Origin: Ideonella_A intermedia_A
GTDB lineage: Bacteria; Pseudomonadota; Gammaproteobacteria; Burkholderiales; Burkholderiaceae_C
Direction: 5' to 3'
Assembly: GCA_943370175.1 (NCBI GenBank)
Contig: CALRPU020000008.1
Span: forward strand, 85,390 to 149,389
Length of the DNA: 64,000 nucleotides
Position numbers and translations under genes: made by a program. Positions 1-8,377 of this stretch are shown here, in pieces. Position 1 is the first letter of the stretch, and each line of letters opens with the position of its first letter. The notes beneath the pieces are model-generated. The model saw nothing but the letters and a program-made list of their open reading frames with translations, was not told the DNA's origin and searched no databases.

Positions 1-1309
1 CGCCGGATTTCAGGTTGGCCAGCGGCACCGGGGCAGGCAGCAACTGAACTTGCTGCTTGCGCTCGAAGCGCTGCACGGTGGCTTGTTCGCCGCACAGGCC
101 CAGCAGGTTTTCAATGGCCGGCACGGCGAAGGCCGAGCAGATGATCAGCAGTTCCTCGGCCGGCACGCCGACGATGGCCTGGGTCCAGGCCCAGCCGCGC
201 GAGCCGTCGAACAGCATCTGCGCCTCGTCGATCACCGCGGTGTGCACCGGCGTGCGCGTGCCCACCATCTCAATGGTGCTGGACACCAACTTGGCGCCTT
301 CGATGGGCACGTTCTCTTCGCCGGTCAGCAACGAGCAGCCGACGCCGCGGGCGACCAGGCGGTCGCGGCCCTCCAGGGCCAGCAGGCGCAGCGGGGCGAG
401 GTAGCAGCCGCTGGGCGCGGCGGCCAGGCGTTCGAACGCAGCGTGGGTCTTGCCGCTGTTCGGCGGGCCGACAAACAGGGTGACACGGCGGCCCAACCGG
501 CGCGCCATCGGAAAGCTGTCCGGGTAGCCCTGGAAGCCCAGTTCCGCGGTCAGGTCGTCCAGCGTGTCGAGTTCGTTGACGCGGTTGGCCCAGCGGCTGA
601 AGGCGCGCTCGCAGCCGGCTTGCAGTTCGGGCAGCGGGCGCGGCAGTGCGCACTCGGCCTGCAGGCCGGGCAGCAGCGACTCCATGCGCTGTGGGTTGAT
701 GTGGCCGGCCTGCAGCACCAACGTGTCGAGCTGGTCCTTCAAGGCGTCGGCATGCGCAAAGGCGGGCGCCGGGCCCAGGCCGGTCGTCAAGGCCGCCGCG
801 TCGGCTTGCCGGAAAAACGCCCACACCGGCGCGGAGGTCACCGGTGCCAGGTAGGTGATGGTCAGGGTCCAGGGCTCATCGGCGTGGCCTGAGCCCAGCG
901 TCAACGGCTGGGTCAGCACGCGCTCCCAGCCGTCGCCTTGGCGGCGCAGGCCCAGGGCCTCCAGTGCGGTGCGGCGTTCGACCAGCACGGCACGGCCGCG
1001 CTGCTTGCCCACCGCGTCGAGGTGGGCCAGGGCCTCGTCGATCAAACCAGGGGCAATCCACCGGCTCGGGCGCTGGCCGGGCACCGGCTTTTGCAGCAGG
1101 ATGTGGCCCAGGCGGTCGAGGTGGTCTTCCTGCCCCGGGCTGCCCTCGGGCACGAAGTCGGCCGGTTGAACGACCTGAGGCAGGGTGTAGGCCGCCTGGC
1201 GCACCCGTTCCATCTGCTCGGGGCTGATGTGCAGCGGAATGCGTTGAACGTGGCGGGCGTTGGGCAGGTGCAGCGCGCGCGCGGGCGCTGCGGTCAGGGC
1301 AGAAGACAT
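1..1309 (-). CDS. SUV3-like superfamily 2 RNA helicase, partial (C-terminus outside window)
   Basis: The frame is open from an ATG at 1309 to the window edge, giving 436 residues without a stop. Visible helicase motifs are Walker A GPPNSGKTH (Lys about residue 287), then a region reading YLAPLRLLALEGRDRL (motif Ia), TGEE, SSTIEM, and a DEAQ Walker B box. This order resembles the SUV3/mitochondrial degradasome helicase family, which unwinds RNA for exonucleases. The first about 280 residues carry no motif I recognise. The second RecA-like domain lies beyond base 1. It starts 55 bases after the kynA stop on the same strand, so it may be read through from the kyn genes. The partner and RNA substrate cannot be told from sequence. 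Confidence 0.8.
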   Translation of the reverse strand, partial: MSSALTAAPARALHLPNARHVQRIPLHISPEQMERVRQAAYTLPQVVQPADFVPEGSPGQEDHLDRLGHILLQKPVPGQRPSRWIAPGLIDEALAHLDAVGKQRGRAVLVERRTALEALGLRRQGDGWERVLTQPLTLGSGHADEPWTLTITYLAPVTSAPVWAFFRQADAAALTTGLGPAPAFAHADALKDQLDTLVLQAGHINPQRMESLLPGLQAECALPRPLPELQAGCERAFSRWANRVNELDTLDDLTAELGFQGYPDSFPMARRLGRRVTLFVGPPNSGKTHAAFERLAAAPSGCYLAPLRLLALEGRDRLVARGVGCSLLTGEENVPIEGAKLVSSTIEMVGTRTPVHTAVIDEAQMLFDGSRGWAWTQAIVGVPAEELLIICSAFAVPAIENLLGLCGEQATVQRFERKQQVQLLPAPVPLANLKSG

Positions 1310-1364
1310 TGCGGCGAGTTTATTCGCTGTGCCCGGGCCGCTCGGCTGCCACCGGCGTGGCCGA

Positions 1365-2255
1365 TCAAAGGCTGGTGCGCAGCGACCAGACCTCGGGGAA
1401 CAGCACCACGTCCAGCATCTTGCGCAAGTAGCTGACGCCGCCGGTGCCGCCGGTGCCGCGCTTGAAGCCGATGACCCGCTCGACCGTGGTCACGTGCCGG
1501 AAGCGCCACAGCCGGAAGGCGTCCTCCAGATCGGTCAGCTCCTCGCCCAGCTGGTACAGGTCCCAATGCTGCTGGGGATGGCGGTAGACGGTCAGCCAAG
1601 CGGCTTCCACCGCCGGGCTGGCGGTGTGGGCCACCGTCCAGTCGCGCGACAGGTGGTGGGCGGGCAGGTCGATGCCGCGCCGTGCGAGCAGGCGCAGCGC
1701 CTCGTCGTACAGCGATGGCGCCCGCCACGCGGCCTCGACGATGGCCAGCAGGTCCGGCCGGTGCGCGTGCGGTTTCAGCATGGCCGGGTTCTTGTTGCCC
1801 AGCGTGAACTCGATGCAGCGGTACTGCCAGCTTTGAAAGCCGCTGCTGTGGGCGAGGTGGGGCCGCATGGCGCTGTATTCGGGCGGCGTCATCGTGGCCA
1901 GCACGTCCCAGGCGTGCACCAGCTGTTCCATGATCTTGCTGACGCGGGCCAGCATCTTGAAGGCTTGCGGCAGCGCGTCGCCGGCCACGGCGGCCACCGC
2001 CGCGCGCAGCTCGTGCAGCATCAGCTTCATCCACAGCTCGCTGGTCTGGTGCTGCACGATGAACAGCAGCTCGTCGTGGGCGGGTGACAGGGGCGTTTGC
2101 GCGTTGAGCACCCGGTCGAGCTGCAAGTAGTCGCCGTAGCTCATGTCGCCGCTGAAGTCGAGCTGTGCGCCTTCGTCGGCCACGATGTCCTCCGGGCGGC
2201 GGTCGATCCCCGCGGGCCCGTCCTGACCTTCGCCTTGGTGAACGGGGCAGCCCAT
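1365..2255 (-). CDS. kynA: Tryptophan 2,3-dioxygenase
   Basis: This 296-residue haem dioxygenase opens the indole ring of L-tryptophan to give N-formylkynurenine, the first step of the kynurenine route. Family signatures are DELLFIVQHQTSELW, the HSSGFQSWQYRCIEF substrate-pocket segment, RFRHVTTVERVIG (containing the probable proximal haem His) and the C-terminal FKRGTGGTGGVSYL loop. The ATG overlaps the kynU stop by one base (TGATG), so translation is probably coupled. It is last of kynB-kynU-kynA, so the three genes order the pathway as formamidase, kynureninase, dioxygenase. Length matches bacterial TDO. Confidence 0.97.
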   Translation of the reverse strand: MGCPVHQGEGQDGPAGIDRRPEDIVADEGAQLDFSGDMSYGDYLQLDRVLNAQTPLSPAHDELLFIVQHQTSELWMKLMLHELRAAVAAVAGDALPQAFKMLARVSKIMEQLVHAWDVLATMTPPEYSAMRPHLAHSSGFQSWQYRCIEFTLGNKNPAMLKPHAHRPDLLAIVEAAWRAPSLYDEALRLLARRGIDLPAHHLSRDWTVAHTASPAVEAAWLTVYRHPQQHWDLYQLGEELTDLEDAFRLWRFRHVTTVERVIGFKRGTGGTGGVSYLRKMLDVVLFPEVWSLRTSL

Positions 2256-3538
2256 CAGGTCACCGCGGCGCGTTGGTTGAAACGCGCTTCGCGCCATTCG
2301 CCGCGGTCCAGCACCTGCACCAGCGCCTCCACCGCGTCCCACACGTCGACAAAGCGCAGGTACAGCGGCGTGAAGCCGAAGCGCAGGATGTCTGGCGCGC
2401 GGAAGTCGCCGATCACGCCGCGGGCAATCAGCGCCTGCATCATCGGGTAGCCGGCGCTGTCGTGGGCAAAGCTGGCTTGGCTGCCGCGCAGCGCGGGGTC
2501 GCGCGGGCTGACCAGGCTCAAGCCGTGGCCGGCGCAGCGGGCCTCGACCAGGTCGATGAACAGGCCGCTCAGGGCCAGCGATTTGGCGCGCAGCGCGGCC
2601 AGGCCGCCCAGCGGCTCGGCGGCCAGCACGGTGTCGACACCGCACTCGAGCGCGGCCATCGACAGCACCGGCGGCGTGCCGCACAGGTAGCGGTTGATGC
2701 CAGGTGCGGGGCGGTAGTCGGGGGTGAACTCGAAGGGCGCGGCGTGGCCGATCCACCCGGCCAGCGGTTGCCAGAATCGGTCGGCGTGGCGGGCGTGGGC
2801 CCAAACGAAGGCCGGCGCGCCCGGGCCGCCGTTCAGGTACTTGTAGCCACAGCCCACGGCGAAGTCGGCGTTGGCGCCGTTCAGGTCCACCGGCAGGGCG
2901 CCGGCACTGTGCGCGAGGTCCCACACGGTGAGCACGCCTTGGGCGTGGGCAGCGCGGGTGAGCGCGGCCATGTCGTGCAGCCGCCCGGTGCGGTAATTGA
3001 CCTGGGTCAGCATCAGGATGGCGGGGCGGTCCTGCAGCAGCGCCGGCAGGTCGTCGGGCTCGGCCAGCAGCAAGCGCATGCCGTGCTGGCGCGCCAGGCT
3101 TTCGGCGATGTAGAGGTCGGTGGGGAAGTTGCTGCGCTCGCTGACGATGAGCCGGCGGTCGGGCGCGTCGACCTTGGCGATCTCGATGGCGGCGCTCAAG
3201 ACCTTGAACAGGTTCACCGAGGTCGAGTCGGCCACCACCAGCTCGTTCGGCGCGGCGCCCACCAGCCGGGCGATCTTGTCGCCCACGCGTTGCGGCAGGT
3301 CGATCCAGCCGGCGGTGTTCCAGCTCTTGATCAGGTCGCGGCCCCATTCGGCGGTGACCACCTGTTGAACGCGCGCGGCGGTGGCGCGGGGCAGCACGCC
3401 CAGCGAGTTGCCGTCGAGGTAGAGGGTGGGCGGCTGCGTGTCGGGCAGCGCAAACTGGTCGCGCAGCCGGGCCAGGGGGTCGTTGGCGTCGCGCTGCAGG
3501 CACTCGGCGCGGGTGGGCAGGGGCGGGGTGGTGGTCAT
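2255..3538 (-). CDS. kynU: Kynureninase
   Basis: A 427-residue PLP enzyme that cleaves L-kynurenine to anthranilate and alanine. The N-terminal YLDGNSLGVLP motif, SWNTAGWIDLP, the cofactor-binding WDLAHSAGA and the Schiff-base lysine in VGCGYKYLNGG (Lys about 233) are all intact. It sits between kynB (10 bases upstream) and kynA (1-base overlap) in one operon. With both neighbours it makes a complete tryptophan-to-anthranilate route; no anthranilate-degrading genes are in the window, so anthranilate may be recycled or degraded elsewhere. Confidence 0.97.
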   Translation of the reverse strand: MTTTPPLPTRAECLQRDANDPLARLRDQFALPDTQPPTLYLDGNSLGVLPRATAARVQQVVTAEWGRDLIKSWNTAGWIDLPQRVGDKIARLVGAAPNELVVADSTSVNLFKVLSAAIEIAKVDAPDRRLIVSERSNFPTDLYIAESLARQHGMRLLLAEPDDLPALLQDRPAILMLTQVNYRTGRLHDMAALTRAAHAQGVLTVWDLAHSAGALPVDLNGANADFAVGCGYKYLNGGPGAPAFVWAHARHADRFWQPLAGWIGHAAPFEFTPDYRPAPGINRYLCGTPPVLSMAALECGVDTVLAAEPLGGLAALRAKSLALSGLFIDLVEARCAGHGLSLVSPRDPALRGSQASFAHDSAGYPMMQALIARGVIGDFRAPDILRFGFTPLYLRFVDVWDAVEALVQVLDRGEWREARFNQRAAVT

Positions 3539-3548
3539 GGCGGGGTGG

Positions 3549-4217
3549 TCAGAGTTGGCGCAGCACGGCGCGCACGGGCGAGGCGTCGGCCTCGGTCAGC
3601 TTCAGGGGCAAGGCGATCAGTTCATAGTCGCCGGGCGGCACGGCGTCGAGCACCAGGTTTTCCAGCACGCGCAGGTCGCGGGCCAGCAGCCGGTGGTGGC
3701 TGGGCAGGTCCTTGCTGGTGGCGAGGTCGACAGACTGGCTGTCGATGCCCACCAGGCGCACGCCGCGGTCGGCCAGCCAGTCGATGGTCTCCGGCGCGAA
3801 GGCGCTGAAGTCCTCGCCCCAGGCGGTGGGTGCGGTGTGGCAGGTGCGCACCAGCACCCGGGCGGGCCAGGCTTCATCGGCATGGGCCAAGTGGGCCGGG
3901 GTGACCAGCGCCCCGACGCCGATGGCGTGCACCACGCGGCAGGGCCCGAGGTAAGGTTCGAGCGGCACGGCGCCGATGGCAGGGGCGCCGTCGGCGTAGT
4001 GCAGCGGGGCGTCGGCGTGGGCGCCCAGGTGCGGCGACAGCGTCATCGCGCTGACGTTCACCGGGCAGCCGGGCGCGATGCGCGCGGCCCACTGCTGGGC
4101 GTAGGCGGTGTCGCCCGGGAAGGGCGGCGTGGCCGCGTTCAGCGGGGGCGAGATGTCCCACAGGCGGCGGGATTCGAGCCCGGCGGCGAGGGGCGTGGTG
4201 GCGGTGTCGGCGGTCAT
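3549..4217 (-). CDS. kynB: Kynurenine formamidase (arylformamidase)
   Basis: A 222-residue cyclase-like metal hydrolase that removes the formyl group from N-formylkynurenine. The family zinc motif HLGAHADAPLH is at residues 63-73, with the N-terminal WDISPPLNAATPPFPGD and the later LVGIDSQSVD segment. The ATG at 4217 is chosen because the protein then starts about 20 residues before the family core, as expected; a longer reading upstream has no family similarity. It is the first kyn gene, 91 bases downstream of the YkgJ-like gene, so the kyn operon may have its own promoter there, although I see no convincing boxes. Confidence 0.95.
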   Translation of the reverse strand: MTADTATTPLAAGLESRRLWDISPPLNAATPPFPGDTAYAQQWAARIAPGCPVNVSAMTLSPHLGAHADAPLHYADGAPAIGAVPLEPYLGPCRVVHAIGVGALVTPAHLAHADEAWPARVLVRTCHTAPTAWGEDFSAFAPETIDWLADRGVRLVGIDSQSVDLATSKDLPSHHRLLARDLRVLENLVLDAVPPGDYELIALPLKLTEADASPVRAVLRQL

Positions 4218-4308
4218 GGGGCGCGAAGTTAGCACCCGCCCCGAGACCGTGGTGTCGGTTTTTTCGGACGCTTTGCCGTGGTGGCCCCGGGCCTGCTTGA
4301 CGTGGCGT

Positions 4309-4641
4309 TCAGAGGGGCGGCAACCCGTGCCGGGCCCGCGCGCGGTCGCAAGCCTCGTCACCGATGCCCATCGGCGCGCGCAGGCCGAATTCGCGGCACG
4401 GGGAGGGCCGCCATTCATGGATGCCGCAGTGCGCCGCCACACCCACCGTGCCCACCAGCGCCGCGCAGCGCGGGCGCGCGTGGTCGGTGCCGCGCATGCG
4501 GCAGCTGTGCGCGTTGACGTCCACGGCCAGGCCGCTGGGCACCGGGCCACCGTGTTCGTCCAGTTCGTCGCGGGCAAAGTCGACGCGGAAACTGGCGCAG
4601 CACGCGCCACAGCGGGTGCAGGGGTTGTCGGGGGCGGTCAT
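4309..4641 (-). CDS. YkgJ-type cysteine cluster protein
   Basis: A 110-residue protein with the YkgJ/UPF0153 pattern of eight cysteines: CTRCGACC near the N-terminus, HSCRMRG, PRCAAL, HCGIHEWRPSPCREFG. The family is thought to bind zinc or an iron-sulphur cluster; its reaction is unknown. The start ATG overlaps the stop of the flavin reductase gene by one base (TGATG), so it is translationally coupled and belongs to the deacetylase-GntR-flavin reductase operon. Its place next to a flavin reductase makes a redox or metal-handling role plausible, but this is inference. Confidence 0.85.
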   Translation of the reverse strand: MTAPDNPCTRCGACCASFRVDFARDELDEHGGPVPSGLAVDVNAHSCRMRGTDHARPRCAALVGTVGVAAHCGIHEWRPSPCREFGLRAPMGIGDEACDRARARHGLPPL

Positions 4642-5285
4642 CAGATTTCGTCGATGGCGGTGCGCTGTGCTTCGCGCGGCGTGGCGTTGGCCGCGGCGCC
4701 CAAGGCAAACCGGTGCCGCGTGTCGGTGTAGAAGCTCGCGCCGAAGCGCCCCACCGGGAAATAATCCTGCAGGTGCACCCGCCAGCGCTCGGTGTCGATC
4801 AGGCCGTCGCGCGCGTGCAGGCACTGCACCTGGCCGATGAAGATCTGCCGGCTCGCAGTTTCCAGCGTTTCCCACAACGTGCACTCGAAGGCGACGGGGG
4901 CCTCGGCGATGCGGTGGGGGCGCACGCGGTGGCTGGGCAGCGGCGTCAGGCCCACCACCGCCAGTTCGCTGACGTTGGGCGGCAGGCGTTCGCCGCAGCG
5001 GTGCATCTGCTCGGCCATGGCTTCGTCCGCGATGTGCACCACGAACTCGCGCGTGGCCACGATGTTGGCCGCGGTGTCCTTCAGGTCGCCGTCCTGCAGC
5101 CGGTTGATGCTGATCATCACGATGGGCGGGTCCTCGCCGAGCATGTTGAACATGCTGAACGGGGCCGCGTTGACCACGCCTTCGGCGTTGACGGTGGTCA
5201 CCAGCGCGATCGGCCGCGGCACGATCAGGCTGGCCATCAACTTGTAGCGCTGGTGGGCGGTGAGGGTGTTGAAGTCGATGTGCAT
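4641..5285 (-). CDS. Flavin reductase-like FMN-binding protein
   Basis: A 214-residue split-barrel protein of the flavin reductase/FMN-binding family. The N-terminal MASLIVPRPIALVTTVN and the following VNAAPFSMFN and PPIVMISINR segments are the FMN-binding signature of this family. Such proteins reduce flavin for a partner monooxygenase or act as small FMN oxidoreductases. No flavin monooxygenase is adjacent. A TTG codon 21 bases upstream would add seven residues; I prefer the ATG because the family core begins immediately after it. The start lies 28 bases downstream of the GntR stop. Substrate is unknown. Confidence 0.88.
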   Translation of the reverse strand: MHIDFNTLTAHQRYKLMASLIVPRPIALVTTVNAEGVVNAAPFSMFNMLGEDPPIVMISINRLQDGDLKDTAANIVATREFVVHIADEAMAEQMHRCGERLPPNVSELAVVGLTPLPSHRVRPHRIAEAPVAFECTLWETLETASRQIFIGQVQCLHARDGLIDTERWRVHLQDYFPVGRFGASFYTDTRHRFALGAAANATPREAQRTAIDEI

Positions 5286-5312
5286 GGGCGTGGTGCGGTG
5301 GGTCAAACCGCC

Positions 5313-6044
5313 TCAGGCCAGGCCCAGCATCTGAGCCAGGCTGTGGTCGGGGAGGCGGCGGTCGAGTTCGATGCGGTCTTCGAGTGCGCGCAGGTGCTGG
5401 TCCATCAGCGCCACCGCGGCGGGCGCGTCGCGGCGCGCGATGGCGTCGACGATCTGCGCGTGCTCGTCGTGTTCGCAGGTGGCGTTGCCCGGTGGCTCGT
5501 ACAGCGCCACGATCAACGAGCAGCGGCTGACCAGTTCGTGCAGGTAGCGCAGCAGCACCGGGTTGCGGCCGAGCGCGGCCACCTGCAGGTGAAAGCTGCT
5601 GGCCAGGCGCGCCCAGGCCGGCTGGTCCGACGGGCCCGACGCGTGCAAGGCCGCGTGCTCGGCCGCCAGCTGGCGGCGCAGCGCGGCCAGGTCGGCCCGG
5701 CCGGCGTGTTGCACGGCCAAGCTCAACAACGCGGCCTCCAGCGCGCGGCGGGCCTCGAAGATCTGCCGCGTTTCCTCGGGCGTGGGCGTGGCCACCACCG
5801 CGCCGCGGTTCGGTCGCAGCTCGACCATGTGCTCGTGCGCGAGCCGCTGCAGCACCTTGCGCACCAGCGCCCGCTTGACCCCGAACAGCGCGCACAACGA
5901 GGCCTCCGGCAGCCGGGTGCCGGGGGTCAGGCGCTGCGACATCACCCCGTCAAAGACGGCGCGGTACAGGCGGTCCTCGGCGTCGTCGGCCGGCCCGGCT
6001 TGCTGCGGTCGTGCCGTGGCGGGACGTCGGGCGCGGGTGCTCAT
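5313..6044 (-). CDS. GntR-family regulator, FCD (FadR-type) domain
   Basis: A 243-residue transcription factor. Residues about 25-95 form a GntR winged helix (RLTPGTRLPEASLCALFGV, then a recognition helix with RALVRKVLQRLAHE). Residues about 105-230 form an all-helical FCD ligand domain ending EHDEHAQIVDAIARRDAPAA, with the FCD His and Asp positions that usually bind a metal and carboxylate ligand. The ATG overlaps the deacetylase stop by four bases (ATGA). A perfect inverted repeat ahead of the operon is its likely operator. It probably represses its own operon and may affect the divergent importer; the effector is unknown. Confidence 0.93.
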   Translation of the reverse strand: MSTRARRPATARPQQAGPADDAEDRLYRAVFDGVMSQRLTPGTRLPEASLCALFGVKRALVRKVLQRLAHEHMVELRPNRGAVVATPTPEETRQIFEARRALEAALLSLAVQHAGRADLAALRRQLAAEHAALHASGPSDQPAWARLASSFHLQVAALGRNPVLLRYLHELVSRCSLIVALYEPPGNATCEHDEHAQIVDAIARRDAPAAVALMDQHLRALEDRIELDRRLPDHSLAQMLGLA

Positions 6045-6976
6045 CGGGGTGGTGCCCCGTCCATGGCCGCGCAGATCGCCCCCGGCGTGGTCCACCAGAC
6101 CGCGTCGCGGTGGGCGGCGATGTGCTGCAAGGCCCGGCGCAAATGGCGCAGTCGGTGCGGCTGGCCGACGATGTAGGGATGCAGGGCCACGCCCATCACC
6201 AGCGCCTGGTCGTGCCCGCGGGCCTGCAGCAGCATCTCGTCGAAGTGGTCGACCACCATCTGTGCGAATTCGTCGCCGCCCATCTGGCGGGCCATCACCG
6301 CCGGGATGTCGTTGAGCTCTTGCGGATAGGGAATCGACCACAGGCCTGCACCGTTTCGGGTGGCCATGCGCACCGGCTGGTCGTCGTGGCACCAGTTCAG
6401 GGTGTAGCGGTAGCCGGCTTCGGCCAGCAGGTCGGGTGTCAGGCGGCTTTCCGAGATCCACGGCGACAGCCAGCCCACGGGCGCGGTCCCCGACTGGTCG
6501 GCGATGCGCTGGCGGCACCAGCGCAGCAGCGTGGCCTCGTCGGCCTCGCGGTAAGCGGCCTGCCGCTCGGCGTTGGTGTGGCCGTGGCCGATCAACTCGT
6601 CGCCCCGTGCGACGAAGGCCTGCACCACCTCGGGACAGTGGTCGTACAGCGCGGTGTTGATCAGCACCCCGGCCGGCAGTTTCAGCTGGTCGAACAGTTC
6701 GAGGCAGCGCCACACGCCGACGCGGTTGCCGTACTCGCGCCACGAAAAATTCAACACGTCGGGCTGCGGCGACGCGGGCCCCAGGTTGGCGCCCAGGCCC
6801 TCGCCAAAGGCGAAGTGCTCGATGTTGAGGCCCAGGTAGACGGCCAGCCGCGCACCGCCGGGCCAGTGGCTGGCCGGGCGGTCGGTGATGGCGCTGTAGG
6901 CGAACCGGCCGTGGTCGGCCAGCCGGCCGACATGGGGGCCGGGCCCGGGGGGCGGGTCGTCGTGCGTCGCGGTCAT
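6041..6976 (-). CDS. Polysaccharide deacetylase-family hydrolase (PuuE/allantoinase-like)
   Basis: A 311-residue NodB-fold protein, first gene of the minus-strand operon. Recognisable blocks are WPGGARLAVYLGLNIEHF, the core LELFDQLKLPAGVLIN, GDELIGHGHTN (metal-ligand region), WLSPWISES and SIPYPQELNDIP. This arrangement is typical of the cytoplasmic PuuE-like branch that opens cyclic amides such as allantoin, not of secreted chitin deacetylases; there is no signal peptide. Its position opposite a sigma-54-driven amino acid/amide importer supports a nitrogen-compound substrate, but the substrate cannot be read from sequence. Confidence 0.88.
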   Translation of the reverse strand: MTATHDDPPPGPGPHVGRLADHGRFAYSAITDRPASHWPGGARLAVYLGLNIEHFAFGEGLGANLGPASPQPDVLNFSWREYGNRVGVWRCLELFDQLKLPAGVLINTALYDHCPEVVQAFVARGDELIGHGHTNAERQAAYREADEATLLRWCRQRIADQSGTAPVGWLSPWISESRLTPDLLAEAGYRYTLNWCHDDQPVRMATRNGAGLWSIPYPQELNDIPAVMARQMGGDEFAQMVVDHFDEMLLQARGHDQALVMGVALHPYIVGQPHRLRHLRRALQHIAAHRDAVWWTTPGAICAAMDGAPPR

Positions 6977-6982
6977 GGGCTG

Positions 6983-6996
6983 GATTGTCAACAATC
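6983..6996. promoter_or_regulatory. Palindromic operator candidate for the FCD GntR regulator
   Basis: The perfect inverted repeat GATTGT-CA-ACAATC starts six bases ahead of the deacetylase ATG. Its core TTGTCAACAA fits the FadR-subfamily pattern TnGTnnnACnA apart from a one-base shorter spacer. The position suits repression of the operon that contains the regulator. Assignment is by pattern and proximity. Confidence 0.6.
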
Positions 6997-7041
6997 TTGA
7001 ATCCAGGTTGTCGCAATTAGCGCGCCATGCTGTCGACGATC

Positions 7042-7058
7042 TTGGCACGGCGCTTGCA
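7042..7058 (+). promoter_or_regulatory. Sigma-54 (RpoN) promoter for the ABC importer operon
   Basis: TTGGCACGGCGCTTGCA matches the sigma-54 consensus YTGGCACGrNNNTTGCW at every defined position, with the invariant GG (7044-7045) and GC (7056-7057) separated by exactly ten bases. A start of transcription about 12 bases downstream leaves a 45-base leader before the importer ATG at 7115. Sigma-54 control of an amino acid/amide importer usually means NtrC-dependent induction under nitrogen limitation. I found no clear NtrC enhancer site in the 65 bases between this element and the divergent gene. Confidence 0.85.
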
Positions 7059-7114
7059 CATCGGGGTGAATCGCCGGCGTGGCCGGCATTGCTGCCCCCC
7101 ACTGGAGTGACGTC

Positions 7115-8329
7115 ATGATCCGATCTGCTTCGTTGAGTCCCGCCGTCGCCCGGCGCCGCGCCGTCTGGCGCCTCATGGGCTTGGCCGCCGTGCTGGGCAC
7201 CGCCTGGGCGCTGGCGCCCCGGGCTCAGGCGCAGGAGTCGATCAAGATCGGCCTGGTCACCGCGCTGTCGGGCCAGTCGGCCCGGGCCGGCGAGGCCATC
7301 ACCCGCGGCCTGGCGGTCGCCATTGACGAGATCAACGCGAAAGGCGGCCTGCTGGGCGGTCGCAAGCTGGAACTGGTGCGCCGCGACGACGAAGGCAACC
7401 CGGCCAAGGGCGTGGTGGCGGCGCGCGAGCTGATCTTCAAGGACAAGGTGGCGGTGCTGTTCGGCGGGCTCGACACGCCGGTGTCGATGGCCATCGTGCC
7501 GGTGGCCAACGCCGAGAAGGTGCCGTTCATGGGCCCGTGGGCGGCGGGCACGCCGATCACCAAGAACGGCGCATCGCCGAACTTCGTGTTCCGCGTGTCG
7601 GCGGTCGACGAGATCGTCAACAAGGCCATGCTGCAGTACGCCCAAGCCACCTTCAAGTCGGCGCGGCCCGGCATGATCCTGGTCAACAACCCCTGGGGCG
7701 AGTCGAACGAGAAGGGCTTGACCGCGGCCCTGGCCGCCAAGGGCATGAAGGCCGCGGGCGTGGAGAAGTTCGAGGCCAACGATGTCGACGTGGTGCCGCA
7801 GCTCAGCCGCCTCAAGGCCGCAGGCGCGGACGCGCTGTTCATGGTGGGCAACGTCGGCCCCTCGGCGCAGGTGGTGAAAAGCCTGGACCGCATGGGCTGG
7901 AAGGTGCCCATCGTGTCCCACTGGGGCCCGGCTGGCGGCCGCTTCACCGAATTGGCCGGGCCGAGCGCGCGCAACGTTCACTTCGTGCAGACGTACAGTT
8001 TCTTCGGCAAGGCCACACCGGTGGGCGACAAGGTGATGGGCGCACTGAAGGCCAAGTACCCCGACATCAAGGGCCCCGATGACGTGACCCCGGCGGTGGG
8101 CGTGGCCAACGCCTACGACGCCATGCAGCTGACCGCGCTGGCCATCACCGCCGCGGGCTCGACCAATGGCGATGCCATCCGCCAGGGCTATTACAAGATC
8201 GGGCGCCATGACGGCCTGATCAAGGCCTACAACAAGCCATTCACGCCCGAGGTTCACGACGCGGTCAATGAAGACGACTACGTCTGGGCCCAGTTCATCG
8301 ACAACCGCATCCTGCCGGTGGCCCAGTGA
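7115..8329 (+). CDS. ABC transporter periplasmic substrate-binding protein (Liv/amide family)
   Basis: A 404-residue type I periplasmic binding protein. A twin-Arg-containing signal region (ARRRAVWRLMGLAAVLG) ends with an AQA cleavage site near residue 40. The mature part begins SIKIGLVTALSGQSARAGE, the standard LivJ/amide-binding opening, followed by EINAKGGLLGGRKLELVRRDDEGNP. ATG 7115 follows a TGGAGTGA ribosome-binding site; an upstream GTG would place extra residues before the signal peptide. It feeds the permease and fused permease-ATPase immediately downstream. Ligands of this family range over branched-chain amino acids, amides and aromatic acids. Confidence 0.93.
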   Translation: MIRSASLSPAVARRRAVWRLMGLAAVLGTAWALAPRAQAQESIKIGLVTALSGQSARAGEAITRGLAVAIDEINAKGGLLGGRKLELVRRDDEGNPAKGVVAARELIFKDKVAVLFGGLDTPVSMAIVPVANAEKVPFMGPWAAGTPITKNGASPNFVFRVSAVDEIVNKAMLQYAQATFKSARPGMILVNNPWGESNEKGLTAALAAKGMKAAGVEKFEANDVDVVPQLSRLKAAGADALFMVGNVGPSAQVVKSLDRMGWKVPIVSHWGPAGGRFTELAGPSARNVHFVQTYSFFGKATPVGDKVMGALKAKYPDIKGPDDVTPAVGVANAYDAMQLTALAITAAGSTNGDAIRQGYYKIGRHDGLIKAYNKPFTPEVHDAVNEDDYVWAQFIDNRILPVAQ

Positions 8330-8377
8330 GGCGGCCGGCTCACGGCCTGAGCCGACCGCGCCGGCGCGGGGCGGACC

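Noticed and set aside
1365..3503. A single long frame that joins part of the kynU region with kynA
   Set aside because: Upstream of 2255 the frame is out of phase with kynU and is low-complexity. kynA begins at the ATG overlapping the kynU stop.
7006..7019. GGTTGTCGCAATTA as a second GntR site
   Set aside because: Only TTG/CAA is symmetric; too weak compared with the perfect palindrome 20 bases away.
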